Positions 1-8,723 of a stretch of DNA of 64,000 bases are shown piece after piece. The position numbers and the translations under genes are program-made. Each line of letters begins with the position of its first letter. Within the stretch, counting starts at the first letter, position 1. Under the pieces are notes generated by a model. It did no database searches. It was not told the origin of the DNA and saw nothing but the letters and a program-made list of their open reading frames with translations. This DNA is from Bradyrhizobium barranii subsp. apii (GTDB taxonomy: Bacteria; Pseudomonadota; Alphaproteobacteria; Rhizobiales; Xanthobacteraceae): NCBI RefSeq assembly GCF_011516635.5, contig NZ_CP096255.1:8691501-8755500 (forward strand). The letters run 5' to 3'.

Positions 1-372
1 CGATGACATGGGTGGAAACGACAAGCTGACGCCCTCATTGACGTGACAAGAAAGATCGGAGCGTTAGCGCAACTTCTTTTTGGACCGGTCAAATCGCCGG
101 GACGTGTGATTTATGACATCTCCCGCGACGGAATGCAGCCGGGGGGAACTGGAAAATCGCCAACTGTGGCTAACTGGTGATAGGATGACCAATCGCCGCG
201 GCCAGATCGAGTAAGGTTACCTCCGGCTCGAATTTTGCATTCCGGTACCGGCGCGCTATCATTGTCGGCAGAGAATATCGTTCTTTTTTCAGACGTTTAG
301 GAATTGCAGGGCGCCCGCCGCGATCGCATTCGCGAGCCGTCCGCCACTCAGGAATAGGGCCGGAGTGCTGCC
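1..372. other. No gene recognised at left edge
   Basis: I see no convincing coding sequence in this stretch. A short open frame on the minus strand (about 170 to 400) overlaps the start of the next gene and resembles no family I know. The stretch probably carries the upstream region and promoter of the gene at 373, but I cannot point to a clear promoter or terminator. Confidence 0.4.
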
Positions 373-1818
373 ATGAGTACTGAAGGCCCAACCTCGTCAC
401 CGACCGAACCGCCGCCGCGGCGCCCCAAGGTGATCAAAACCAATCAGCAGCAGGTCTTTCTCTACGTCGTGCTGACCCTGCTGCTGTCGCTCGCCACCGT
501 CTGGGGCGGCCGCGCCATGCTGCACAATTCGGAGACGCTGACCTTTGCCGTCGGCACCCCCAACAGCGACGAGGCGCTGTTCGCCGCCAAGCTCGCCACG
601 CTGCTGAAGAACAACGCCTCGCGCTTCCGGATCAAGATCGTCAACAACGCAGACAATGCCAAGGCGCTCGCACAGTTCGACCGCAAGCAGGCCGACCTCG
701 CCGTCCTTCGCACCGACACCAAGGTGCCGCTGCGGGCGCGCACGCTCGCGATCCTTGAGCACGATCTGGTGCTGCTGCTCGGTCCCGGCAACAAGAAGAT
801 CAAATCGCTCGCCGAGTTGAAGAAGAAGAAAGTTGCCGTCGTCGCCGAGAACGAATCCTCGCTCGCCTTCGTCCGTAGCATCCTCGACATCCCCGACGGT
901 CCGGATGCCGCCAGGATCCAGATGGCGCCGCAGGGTGCAACGCTCGACAAGCTGTTTGCGCCGGCGAGCGGCTTCGGCGCGGTGATCGCCATCGTCCATG
1001 CCTCCAGGGCGGTGCGGGACAAGGCCTATGAGCAGGTCGCCAAGCGCGGCGGCTTCACGCTGAACGCGATCGACGAGGCCAAGGCGCTCGCGCGCAAGAT
1101 TCCCGGCATTTCCAGCGAAACGCTGACTGCGGGCACGCTGTCCGCATCGCCGGAAATTCCCGACGACGACCTCGACACGATCGGGCTCGAATGGCTGCTG
1201 GTCGCGCAATCCAGGATGTCGGCGAGCACGGCGGGCGAGCTCGCGCGCGTCGTCTATGAGAACAAGTCCGCGCTCGGGCTCGACAACGGCTTCGCCAGCC
1301 GAATCGAGCCGGCCTCCGTCGAGAAGGATGCCTACGTGATGGCGCATCAGGGGGCGGCCGACTACATCAACGACGACACCAAGTCGTTCATGGATAAGTA
1401 CAGCGACCTGATGTATCTGGGCGCCGCCGCGCTCAGCGTGATCGGCTCGATCTTCGCAGCGATCTACGCCAAGATCACCCGGATCGCGCCTGAGAAGGCT
1501 GGCGAGCTTTCCACCGCCGTCCTCGACATCGGCGAACGCATCGAGCACGCCCATTCGCTGGACCAGCTCGAATGTCTCCAGGATGAGCTGGAGGGCATTC
1601 TGCGCGGCGCGGTCATAGGTCTCAGGGACGGCACGATCAGTACCGACGGGCTCGACACCTTCAAGCTCGGCTACGAGTTCGTCCGCGACGAGATCGGCAT
1701 GCGCCGCGACTATCTCAAACGCCACTGCGGCGAGGCCGACAAGGTCGCCCAGGATACGGCCCCTCCCCAGCAGGACGAGAGCAAGATCGTCGTGGTGAAG
1801 ACAGCTCAGAGTGCCTGA
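373..1818 (+). CDS. Membrane-anchored TAXI-family solute-binding protein
   Basis: A 481-residue protein with a short Pro-rich cytoplasmic N-terminus, an uncleaved membrane anchor at about residues 27 to 50, a periplasmic binding-protein-like domain to about residue 340 (opening with a beta strand around LTFAVGTPN and an early ADLAVLRTD segment), and a second membrane helix near 345 to 368. A roughly 110-residue cytoplasmic tail follows, with helical acidic stretches. This layout matches TAXI (TRAP-associated extracytoplasmic immunogenic) proteins, in a subclass anchored in the membrane rather than secreted. No TRAP permease (DctM type) lies next to it, so it may act as a sensor or stand-alone binding protein. 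The ligand cannot be told from sequence. The family call rests on domain feel, so confidence is moderate. Confidence 0.7.
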   Translation: MSTEGPTSSPTEPPPRRPKVIKTNQQQVFLYVVLTLLLSLATVWGGRAMLHNSETLTFAVGTPNSDEALFAAKLATLLKNNASRFRIKIVNNADNAKALAQFDRKQADLAVLRTDTKVPLRARTLAILEHDLVLLLGPGNKKIKSLAELKKKKVAVVAENESSLAFVRSILDIPDGPDAARIQMAPQGATLDKLFAPASGFGAVIAIVHASRAVRDKAYEQVAKRGGFTLNAIDEAKALARKIPGISSETLTAGTLSASPEIPDDDLDTIGLEWLLVAQSRMSASTAGELARVVYENKSALGLDNGFASRIEPASVEKDAYVMAHQGAADYINDDTKSFMDKYSDLMYLGAAALSVIGSIFAAIYAKITRIAPEKAGELSTAVLDIGERIEHAHSLDQLECLQDELEGILRGAVIGLRDGTISTDGLDTFKLGYEFVRDEIGMRRDYLKRHCGEADKVAQDTAPPQQDESKIVVVKTAQSA

Positions 1819-1941
1819 CCTGTCGATCTGACGGGTCTCGCAGCAGCGCCTTGCCGACATTTCCCGCGAATCGCCGGGCCGAATCCGCGAACCGCCCCCA
1901 TCCACAACCGTTTGCTCCCGGATACAACCGGAGCACGCGCC

Positions 1942-2160
1942 ATGCGTACACTCCTCGTCATCATCCTTCTGGGCATGCTGGTGGCGGCCCGCTATTTCGC
2001 CTATTCCGCAATGGCGATCGAGGGCGAGCCGATCCCGACGGAAGGCTATGTGGCGTTGGCGCTGGGCGCGGGTTTCGCCATCGTCGTCGGCATCGGCCTG
2101 ATGATGCTGCTTTTTTTCAGCAGCCGCCGCGGCTACGACGAGCCGCCGCATTTCAGGTAG
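1942..2160 (+). CDS. Small two-helix membrane protein, hypothetical
   Basis: A 72-residue protein consisting of two hydrophobic helices (about residues 2 to 17 and 34 to 56) joined by an acidic loop (EGEPIPTEG), with a short basic C-terminus carrying a SSRR motif. I chose the ATG at 1942 rather than an earlier in-frame ATG at 1912, because the upstream residues are not hydrophobic and the 1942 start gives a clean membrane segment at the N-terminus. I do not recognise a family. It lies between the TAXI-type protein and the potassium channel, both on the same strand. Confidence 0.5.
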   Translation: MRTLLVIILLGMLVAARYFAYSAMAIEGEPIPTEGYVALALGAGFAIVVGIGLMMLLFFSSRRGYDEPPHFR

Positions 2161-2319
2161 CGACCCGGATCCACCGCGGCACCGGGCTTTCCGCGCTCCT
2201 GTCCGACGATGCTGCGGGCAGTCCCCTGCCCGTCGTTGACGGCTCCTGCCTGGGCGGGCACTTTGGCGGTGGCGTCCCAGCCGGGACCGCAAGAGACACG
2301 ACCGAGCCCGCCTTCCCGC

Positions 2320-3429
2320 ATGTCCAAGCCGCTGATCCCCGCATTGGCCCAGTTCGTGGCCGCCACGGCCGGCCGCAACATGACCAAGGCGGCCTATGTG
2401 GCGGTCGGGCTCGGCGTGCTCAGCATGGTGCTGCTGACGGTCAACCCGGCCTATGAGACGGCGCACCGCTGGGTCGATGCCCTGCTATGGGCCTGCCTCG
2501 TCTATTTCGTGTTCGAATGGGTGGTCCGGCTGCGCCACATGGCACAAACGGGGCGCCTGTCGCTCTACATGACCTCCTCTGCCGGAGTGGTCGATGCTCT
2601 GGGCGCGCTGGCCGTGCCGGTCGCGCTCCTGATCGGCATCGAGCCGAAGACGGCGTGGCTGCTCAGCGTGCTCTGGGTATTGAAGGTGGTGCCGGGCATT
2701 CCGGGCCTGCGGCAGCTGCGCCGGGTGCTGGTGCTGGAATCGGGGCCGCTGGTCAGCGTGCTCGTGATCTTCCTGATGGTGGTGTTCCTCGCTTCCGTCG
2801 CTGAATATTTCCTGGAACGGGACGTGCAGCCCCAAACCTTCGGCAGCGTTCCCGCCGCGCTGTGGTGGGCTGTCGTCACGCTGACGACGACGGGCTATGG
2901 CGATGTCGTGCCGGTGACGCCGCTCGGGCGCGTGGTGGCGGCGATGGTGATGATCTCGGGCCTCGGCGTGTTCGGGCTGTGGACTGGTATCCTGGCGACC
3001 GGCTTTGCCGCCGAGACAAGGCGCGACAATTTCCTCAAGACCTGGGAATCCGTCAGCAAGGTGCCGTTCTTCGCAGCGCTCGGCCCTGCCGCCATCGCCG
3101 ACGTCACCCACATGCTGCGCACCATGGAGCTGCCGGCGCGCACCATGATCATCCGCAAGGGCACGCAGGGCGACTGCATGTATTTCATCGCCGCCGGCGA
3201 GGTCGAGGTCGACCTGCCCGGCAAGAAGGTCCAGCTCGGCGAGGGCGCGTTCTTCGGCGAGATGGCGCTGCTCGGCAACAACAAGCGCGGCGCCAATGTC
3301 TCGACCACGAAGGTGTCGCGGCTGCTGGTGCTCGACCTCGTCGATTTCCGCGTGCTGATGGCGCGGCATCCCGATCTCGCCGAGACCATCGATGCGGAAG
3401 CCAAGCGCCGCACACTCGAAAACAAATAA
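2320..3429 (+). CDS. Cyclic-nucleotide-gated K+ channel (MloK1-like)
   Basis: A six-helix potassium channel subunit with a C-terminal cyclic-nucleotide-binding domain. Membrane segments run through residues about 20 to 235. The pore carries the selectivity filter TTTGYGD followed by VVP, the K+-selective signature. After a short linker, a CNBD covers about residues 250 to 365 and contains the phosphate-binding cassette GEMALLGNNKRGANVS with its key Arg. The length from the chosen ATG (369 aa) is close to MloK1 of Mesorhizobium (355 aa). An in-frame ATG at 2209 would add 37 low-complexity residues and was rejected. Like MloK1, the S4 helix appears poor in basic residues, so gating is probably by ligand rather than voltage. 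The true ligand (cAMP or cGMP) is inferred only from the family. Confidence 0.9.
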   Translation: MSKPLIPALAQFVAATAGRNMTKAAYVAVGLGVLSMVLLTVNPAYETAHRWVDALLWACLVYFVFEWVVRLRHMAQTGRLSLYMTSSAGVVDALGALAVPVALLIGIEPKTAWLLSVLWVLKVVPGIPGLRQLRRVLVLESGPLVSVLVIFLMVVFLASVAEYFLERDVQPQTFGSVPAALWWAVVTLTTTGYGDVVPVTPLGRVVAAMVMISGLGVFGLWTGILATGFAAETRRDNFLKTWESVSKVPFFAALGPAAIADVTHMLRTMELPARTMIIRKGTQGDCMYFIAAGEVEVDLPGKKVQLGEGAFFGEMALLGNNKRGANVSTTKVSRLLVLDLVDFRVLMARHPDLAETIDAEAKRRTLENK

Positions 3430-3441
3430 ATGGAGACAAGA

Positions 3442-4227
3442 ATGTCGGACACAGCCGACGCAGCCTCAGGCCCCGTGCTCGAACGCGACGGCGCACGCGC
3501 CACCATCCGCCTCAACCGGCCCAAACATCTCAACCGGCTCCAGGCCGAGGATCTCGGCGAGCTGGTCAGACTTTTCGACCGGATCGAGGCCGATCCTGAT
3601 ATCCGCGTGCTGGTGCTGACCGGCACGGGGCGGGCCTTCTCGGCGGGCTATGACCTCAACTCGGTTGCCGAGCGCGCGGTCAGCGCCAACGAGCAGCAGA
3701 GTGCGGGCTCGGCGTTCGAGGTCGTCGTCAACCGGCTGGAGGATCTCGGCGTGCCGACGATCTGCCGGCTCAATGGCGGCGTCTATGGCGGGTCGACCGA
3801 CCTCGCGCTCGCCTGCGATTTCCGCATCGGCGTCGACACCGCCGAGATGTTCATGCCGGCGGCGCGGCTCGGGCTGCATTACTACAGAAACGGCATCAAG
3901 CGTTACGTGACGCGGCTCGGCGTCGACAATGCGAAAAAGCTATTCCTCACCGCGCAGAAGATCAGCGCGCCGGAGATGCTGCGGATCGGCTATCTCACCG
4001 CCATGGTGCCGGTGGAATTCCTGGACGAGGAGGTCGACAAGCTCGCCACGGTTCTCGCCGGCAACGCGCCGCAGGCGATGGCCGGCATGAAGCGCGCCAT
4101 CAACGAATTCGCCCGTGGCGAATTGGACGAAGCGGCCGCCGATCAGCGCCACCGCGACAGCATGCGCGGCGACGAGATCAAGGAGGGTATCAAGGCGTTC
4201 GCGGAAAAACGGCCGCCAAAATTCTGA
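3442..4227 (+). CDS. Enoyl-CoA hydratase/isomerase family protein
   Basis: A 261-residue crotonase-fold protein. The early oxyanion-hole segment AFSAGYDLNS and the second one, GGVYGGSTDLALACDFRIG, are typical of the family. The catalytic acidic positions of classical hydratases are not both evident in the second loop, so the exact reaction (hydratase, isomerase or another CoA chemistry) is open. The start at 3442 is preferred over the ATG at 3430 because GGAGACAAG sits just upstream of it. It lies 12 bases after the potassium channel stop and may be co-transcribed with it, although no functional link is obvious. Confidence 0.85.
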   Translation: MSDTADAASGPVLERDGARATIRLNRPKHLNRLQAEDLGELVRLFDRIEADPDIRVLVLTGTGRAFSAGYDLNSVAERAVSANEQQSAGSAFEVVVNRLEDLGVPTICRLNGGVYGGSTDLALACDFRIGVDTAEMFMPAARLGLHYYRNGIKRYVTRLGVDNAKKLFLTAQKISAPEMLRIGYLTAMVPVEFLDEEVDKLATVLAGNAPQAMAGMKRAINEFARGELDEAAADQRHRDSMRGDEIKEGIKAFAEKRPPKF

Positions 4228-4662
4228 TCACGCCCGCTGCGACCTCATCGCGCGCACCTGCGTGAGCTTGGGATCGCGGACGAGCGCCTGGTAGCGCTTG
4301 CTGTCGACGGCGTAAATCGCGATCCGGCCCTCACCGTTGGCATGAACGCCCCAGCCGAAGCGCTTGCCCAGGCTCGACGCCCTCATGCACGCCTGCCCCC
4401 GGGAGAAGAACGCTTCACGGGCCGCATGCCTCTCCGTCTTCGGAGCCTTCACATCGAGCTCCCGTCCCGGCGCAGACGTCGCGAAGATCACGTCGTCGGA
4501 GGTGTGCTTGTAGGGTGCCTTGGCGATCATCTCGTATTGCAGGCACGCCACCGTCGGCTTTCCCGCGCGCAGCGGCGGCTCCTCGCGGGTATGCGCGGGA
4601 CAGTCTTCAGCGACCCGGATGAAGGTGTTGAAGCAGTTGGTCGTGTGCATCGACTTTGTCAT
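4228..4662 (-). CDS. DUF6157 family protein
   Basis: A 144-residue soluble protein. The N-terminal segment around MHTTNCFNTFIRVAEDCP followed by a Pro-rich turn, and the later HTSDDVIF and FFSRGQACMRASSLGKRFGWGVH segments, match the DUF6157 family as I remember it. Function is unknown. It starts about 18 bases after the stop of the glutathione transferase gene, so the two are very likely one transcript under the operator at 5371. The ATG at 4662 has an AGGG spaced 6 bases upstream. An ATG at 4650 and a TTG at 4683 are alternatives. Confidence 0.75.
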   Translation of the reverse strand: MTKSMHTTNCFNTFIRVAEDCPAHTREEPPLRAGKPTVACLQYEMIAKAPYKHTSDDVIFATSAPGRELDVKAPKTERHAAREAFFSRGQACMRASSLGKRFGWGVHANGEGRIAIYAVDSKRYQALVRDPKLTQVRAMRSQRA

Positions 4663-4679
4663 CTGCAACCCTGGATCAT

Positions 4680-5324
4680 TCAACCACCTGCAGCCGCGGC
4701 ATGCTGCGCCGCCATCTCATCGTCGGCGGCATTGATCCGCTGGAACGCGGGCCGGGACGTCATCCGCTCAGCATAACGAACGAATACACCTTTTTTCGGC
4801 ACGATGCCGAACATCATCGTCCAGCTGAACGCGACACCCCACAAGATATCGGCAGCCGTCATGCGCTCGCCGAGCAGATACGGTCCCTTCGATAATTGCA
4901 TCTCGAGGGCGCCCAGCATGGTGTCGTAATCGGCATAGGGCGACTGCATGATCGGCGCCGGCTCGCGCTGCATGAACTTGTCGATCAAGGCCGGCTCGAA
5001 CGATGCGCCATAGTAGGCGATCCAGCGCAGGTAAGGACCGCGCAGCGGATCGTTCAGTGCGGGCGTCAGCCCCGCCTGCGGAAACAGATCGGCGAGATAG
5101 ATGGTGATCGCGACCTGCTCGGTCACCAGCGCCTCGCCGTGGCGGACCGCCGGCACCTTGCCGAGCGGATTGATGGCGAGATAGGTGCCCTGGCGCTGCT
5201 CGCCGGCCTTCATGTTGAGGACGTGGAGATCGTAGGGCGCGCCCAACTCCTCCAGCAGCACCCGCGTGCCGGTGGCGCGGCTTTGCGGCGAATAATACAG
5301 GGTGATGCGGTTTTGATCGGTCAT
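4680..5324 (-). CDS. Glutathione S-transferase family protein
   Basis: A 214-residue GST with a thioredoxin-like N-terminal domain (residues about 5 to 80: ITLYYSPQSRATGTRVLLEELG, then NPLGKVPAV with the cis-Pro and the glutathione-binding ALVTEQVAITIYLADLF region) and an all-helical C-terminal domain (to 214) with a typical YLLGERMTAADILWG N-capping motif. Ser in YSPQSRAT is the likely catalytic residue. The ATG at 5324 has GGAGA in front. An upstream in-frame ATG would overlap the operator. The gene is divergent from a WYL regulator, which suggests control by that regulator. The electrophile substrate is unknown. Confidence 0.88.
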   Translation of the reverse strand: MTDQNRITLYYSPQSRATGTRVLLEELGAPYDLHVLNMKAGEQRQGTYLAINPLGKVPAVRHGEALVTEQVAITIYLADLFPQAGLTPALNDPLRGPYLRWIAYYGASFEPALIDKFMQREPAPIMQSPYADYDTMLGALEMQLSKGPYLLGERMTAADILWGVAFSWTMMFGIVPKKGVFVRYAERMTSRPAFQRINAADDEMAAQHAAAAGG

Positions 5325-5370
5325 AACAGGTCTCCATCTGGCCGGCTGGCGATGGCGCTTGTAGCGGACC

Positions 5371-5395
5371 ATACCTGACATCCTGTGTCAGGTAT
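5371..5395. promoter_or_regulatory. 25-bp palindromic operator of the WYL regulator
   Basis: A perfect 10-bp inverted repeat, ATACCTGACA and TGTCAGGTAT, separated by 5 bases, lies in the 84-bp gap between the divergent GST gene and the WYL-type regulator. Its position just upstream of both start codons makes it the likely autoregulatory and target operator. The regulator assignment is inferred from position. Confidence 0.75.
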
Positions 5396-5408
5396 CGTTT
5401 AAGGGATC

Positions 5409-6392
5409 ATGCGCGCGAGCAGAATGCTGTCGATCCTCACCACCCTCCAGGCCAGGGGGCAGGTCACTGCGCCCGAGCTTGCGGAAGCCTGCGAGGTCTC
5501 GGTGCGCACGATCTATCGCGACATCGACGCGCTCGCGGCGTCCGGCGTCCCCGTTTATGCCGACCGCGGCGCGGAGGGCGGCTATCGCCTGCTCGACGGT
5601 TATCGCGTGCGTTTGAACGGCCTGTCGCAGAACGAGGCGGAGGCCCTGTTCCTTGCGGGACTGCCGGGACCGGCCGCGGCGCTCGGGCTGGACGCGGCGA
5701 TGATCGCCGCACAGAACAAGCTGATGGCGGCACTCCCGGCCAACCTTCGCGAAGACGCCGGGCGGATGCAGGAGCGATTTCACCTGGACGCACCCGGCTG
5801 GTTCGGCGAGACAGAAGAACCCAAACATCTGCGCACCATTGCCGGCGCGGCTCTGCGCGGGACGCTGATCAAGATCCGCTACCAGAGCTGGCGCGCGGAG
5901 AAGCAGCGCCGCGTCGCACCGCTCGGGCTCGTGCTGAAAGGCGGCAGCTGGTATCTCGCCGGTCACGTCGACGGCAGCACGCGCACCTATCGCATCGCGC
6001 GCGTGCTGGACTGTACCGCGCTCGACGATCGCTTCGATCGTCCCGCCGCGTTCGATCTCGCCGCCTATTGGCAGGCCGCGACGCTTCGCCTCGAAGCCGA
6101 GATGCATCCCAATATCGCGATCGTGCGGCTGTCGCCGTTCGGCGTCAAACTGCTCGACGCGCTGAGCCAGCCTTACGTCAGGGCGCGCACACAGATTGAA
6201 GAGACCACGGATGCCGACGGCTGGCGCATCGCGCGCGTGCCGACCGGCAAAACGACATGGCACGCGGCATCCGAATTGTTGCGGCTGGGGTCCGAAGCCG
6301 AAGTGCTGGAGCCCGCCGATCTCCGCGAGAAGATGGCGGAGATGACGCAGGCGATGGCTGCGCGCTATCGCGCAGCGGCGCGAAAAGCCTGA
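5409..6392 (+). CDS. WYL-domain transcriptional regulator (HTH_11 type)
   Basis: A 327-residue regulator of the YafY/DeoR-like class. A winged HTH occupies about residues 3 to 60 (SILTTLQARGQVTAPELAE, then SVRTIYRDIDALAASGVPVYADRG, the hallmark of HTH_11). A WYL domain follows at about 145 to 225, with the GGSWYLAGHVDG segment. The C-terminal WCX-like extension reaches residue 315. WYL domains usually bind small ligands or nucleic acids. It is transcribed away from the GST gene across a strong palindrome. AAGGGA sits 5 bases before the ATG. A role in repressing the GST/DUF6157 pair until an electrophile or other ligand is present is inference. Confidence 0.9.
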   Translation: MRASRMLSILTTLQARGQVTAPELAEACEVSVRTIYRDIDALAASGVPVYADRGAEGGYRLLDGYRVRLNGLSQNEAEALFLAGLPGPAAALGLDAAMIAAQNKLMAALPANLREDAGRMQERFHLDAPGWFGETEEPKHLRTIAGAALRGTLIKIRYQSWRAEKQRRVAPLGLVLKGGSWYLAGHVDGSTRTYRIARVLDCTALDDRFDRPAAFDLAAYWQAATLRLEAEMHPNIAIVRLSPFGVKLLDALSQPYVRARTQIEETTDADGWRIARVPTGKTTWHAASELLRLGSEAEVLEPADLREKMAEMTQAMAARYRAAARKA

Positions 6393-6530
6393 CAGCGGCG
6401 CATTTCACCGAAGCTCACGAAACATTCCTGAAACACGATTCCTGCCTCGCGCCCTGAACGCGTTTGCGTCTCAGCCCGACGGAGAAGCAGGGACACAACA
6501 ACGGCCTTAGCGCCACACTGGAGAATGAAA

Positions 6531-6764
6531 ATGTTTCGTAAGCTTGCTCTTGGTCTGATCGCCGCTGGTTCGCTTGGTGTTGCCGCTCTCGCGCCAACCG
6601 CGGCTTCGGCCCACGGCTTCCATCATCACTGGGGTCCCGGCTGGGGCTTTGGCGGCGTCTACGTCAACACCGGCGTCAGCAATTGCTACCAGGAGCGCGT
6701 CGTCCGGACCCGCCATGGCCTGCGCGTCCGCGTCGTGAATGTCTGCGCCTACGGGATCTACTGA
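6531..6764 (+). CDS. Small exported His/Gly-rich protein
   Basis: A 77-residue protein with a clear Sec signal peptide (basic MFRKLALG, hydrophobic core, ASA-type cleavage near residue 25 before HGFHHHWGP). The mature part of about 50 residues is rich in His, Gly and Trp at its start and carries two Cys that may pair. Small exported proteins like this are common in rhizobia and are often annotated as hypothetical or sulfur-globule-like; I do not know a function. The ATG at 6531 is 7 bases from a GGAG, a better spacing than the ATG at 6525. Confidence 0.65.
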   Translation: MFRKLALGLIAAGSLGVAALAPTAASAHGFHHHWGPGWGFGGVYVNTGVSNCYQERVVRTRHGLRVRVVNVCAYGIY

Positions 6765-6784
6765 TACCTGACGCCCTCGACAAA

Positions 6785-6813
6785 GCTCCGGTCGCATCGC
6801 GGCCGGAGTTTTG
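6785..6813. terminator. Rho-independent terminator, probably bidirectional
   Basis: A GC-rich hairpin with CTCCGG and CCGGAG arms and an extended imperfect stem is followed by TTTT on the plus strand. It sits between the small exported protein (plus) and the end of the desaturase remnant (minus), so it can close both. Confidence 0.6.
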
Positions 6814-7659
6814 CATTGGGTTAACCAATCTGCCGATGCCGGCGAAACCAGGCCCAGGTCTCGCGCGTCGTCCTGATATAGCCGCGGCCGCGATAGACGA
6901 TCTCGTTGTCGACGATCTCGTTCAGCTTCGGCAGCGCGTGAAACGGGATCGAGGGATAGGCGTGGTGCTCGACGTGGTAGGGCATATTCCACGCGAACCA
7001 TTTGACGATCGCGCCGGTATAAGTGGTGCGGGTGTTCTGGAAGGCGCTGCGGGTGCGGTCGCAGCCGGTGTGCTCGGCATAGAGATAGGGCCGCAGGAAG
7101 AACTGCCCGATCACGAGCGGGACGATCCAGACCCAGAGCAGCAACGCTGAGGAAAACCACAGCGAGAGCGCGAGCAGCAGCGCATAGAGCCCAGCATAGG
7201 CGCGGGCCTCGCGCACGATGACGGCGCGCTTGTTTTCGGGAATCCAGGGCACGGTGACCTTGCCGGTGACGGCGTGGCCGAGCATCAACCGGAGGCGGCC
7301 GGCGACCTGAAGCAGGCCGCTATAGGCGAGCGCGAGCTGCGTGTCGGATGTCGGCTTCACGCCGACGATCAGCTCCGGGTCCTTGTCCGGATCCTGGGTG
7401 TAGCGGTGATAGTCCCAGTGAAACAGGCAGTAATATTCGTAAGGTTGTCCGATGATGAAGGCCGAGGGATAGCCGACCGCAAGGTTGAGGCCACGGCTCC
7501 TGAACGCGGTCTTGTGCGCGGTCTCGTGCAGCGCCATGAATAGGAAGGCGACGAAATAGCCCTGCACCGCCATCAGCGGCAGCGCCCATAACACGCCCCA
7601 GGCTGAAGAGACCTTCCAGACCAGCGCGCCGACCAGCACGACCAGGCCGTAATGGCTGA

Positions 7660-8595
7660 GAGTCTGTCCGGAAAGATTACCTTGGATTGCATAGCTTTCG
7701 CAGCATGAGTCGGATGGAGGCCAGCTTGAGAAAGGCGAGCGCCCTGTGATTGAAGCATTCCCAATCTTTGGACAGTCTTCGGCATCGCCCGAGCCAGGCA
7801 AAGGTACGCTCGACGATCCAGCGTTTGGGCAAGACGACGAAACGGTGAGCCTGATCGGAGCGTTTGACGATTTCGAGGTTCACGCGCTTCAGAGCGCTAC
7901 GCAGCCCCTTCTGGAAATGTGGCCCTTGATATCCGCCGTCGGCGTAGAGCTTCAGAAGAAAGGGATAGAGGCCGAACAACGTTGCCATCAGGAGCACGCC
8001 GCCGTCGCGATCCTGGATGTCCGCCGCATGCACGATGGCGTGCATCAAGAGGCCTTGCGTGTCGACGAGAATGTGCCGCTTCTTGCCCTTGATCTTCTTG
8101 CCCGCGTCGTAGCCATGGAGATCATGAGGCCCCCTTTTTCAGCGCTTTTCACGCTCTGGCTATCGATGATGGCGGCGGTGGGAGAAGCCTCGCGCTCGGC
8201 CCTTTCGCGACATTCGACATAGAGGGCGTGATGAATTTTATCGAGCGTGCCGTTCCAGCTCCACAGATCGAAGTAGCCATACAGCGTCGAGCGCGGCGGC
8301 AGGTCCTTGGGGATCGCGCGCCACTGGCAACCTGTGCTCAGGATGTACATCAGCCCGTTGGCAATCTCGCGCAGGTCCACCGTACGCTTGTTGCCGCCGC
8401 GCTTGGCCGGCGGGATGCGAGGCGCGATCAGCGCCCACTCCTCGTCGGTCAAGTCGCTCGGATAGCGCAGGCGGCTGCGGTCGTAGCGTGCACGGTTCTC
8501 GGTAGTCCACATTGGCGGCGCGTCCCCATCGAATCAGGCCGCTCACCTTGAATCACAACCGATTCATTCGACTCAACATGTTTTGGAACAGACAC
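7660..8595 (-). mobile_element. IS5-family (IS1031-like) insertion sequence
   Basis: A 936-bp element bounded by imperfect inverted repeats (GAGTCTGTCCGGAAA on the left; GTGTCTGTTCCAAAA read inward from the right; 11 of 15 match) and flanked by TGA on both sides (7657 to 7659 and 8596 to 8598), part of a longer CTGAG match. A three-base TNA duplication is what the IS1031 group makes. It interrupts the fatty acid desaturase gene in the opposite sense to plus-strand reading, with its transposase on the same strand as the desaturase. Confidence 0.85.
7677..8512 (-). CDS. IS5-family transposase, two frames
   Basis: The first frame (8512 to about 8130) encodes the N-terminal domain typical of IS5/IS1031 transposases (LTDEEWALIAPRIPP, GCQWRAIPKDLPP, then the first DDE Asp in AAIIDSQSVKSAEKGG). 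The second frame continues as DLHGYDAGKKIKGKKRHILVDTQGLLMHA and ends with the YADGGYQGP and WIVERTFAWLGRCRRLSKDWE segments carrying the second Asp and the Glu. The switch needs a -1 shift at an A5G5 run (8130 to 8139 on plus). Relative to a continuous frame one base is missing. Either the element uses programmed frameshifting, as some IS5 groups do, or this copy is dead. Confidence 0.85.
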
Positions 8596-8723
8596 TGAGA
8601 CTTTTCGCGGCCCCCCCTGAGATTGGAGCGCACCGACAATTCGCGCAGCATGGCCGGGCTCAGCGGCTTCAGGCGATGGCCGGGCTCTGAAACGGTCGCG
8701 TCAGTCATGATCGAGGACTCGCC

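Larger units (their letters stand above)
6821..8708 (-). pseudogene. Fatty acid desaturase, split by IS5 insertion and a frameshift
   Basis: The 3' part (7656 down to 6821) encodes most of a membrane di-iron desaturase, with histidine boxes HETAHKTAF, HWDYHRYTQ and HVEHHAYPSIPFHALPKL and four or so membrane segments. The 5' part (8708 down to 8596) encodes the missing N-terminus, beginning MTDATVSEPGHRLKPLSPAM. An IS5 element of 936 bp lies between them. Joining the two parts across the TGA target duplication leaves the frames one base out. A run of seven G (minus strand; 8611 to 8617 on plus) needs to be six to restore an open frame of 315 residues, reading through LRGAAKSLSHYGLV. So the gene has two independent lesions, unless the homopolymer is a read error. 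The substrate class is unclear; the box spacing suits the general FA_desaturase family. The start lies 16 bases downstream of the MetX-like gene's stop, on the same strand. Confidence 0.85.

Noticed and set aside
397..2466. A very long antisense open frame (689 codons) on the minus strand
   Set aside because: It is antisense to the TAXI-type gene and others, has Arg/His/Gly-biased composition and no recognisable domain. High GC content makes such frames common.
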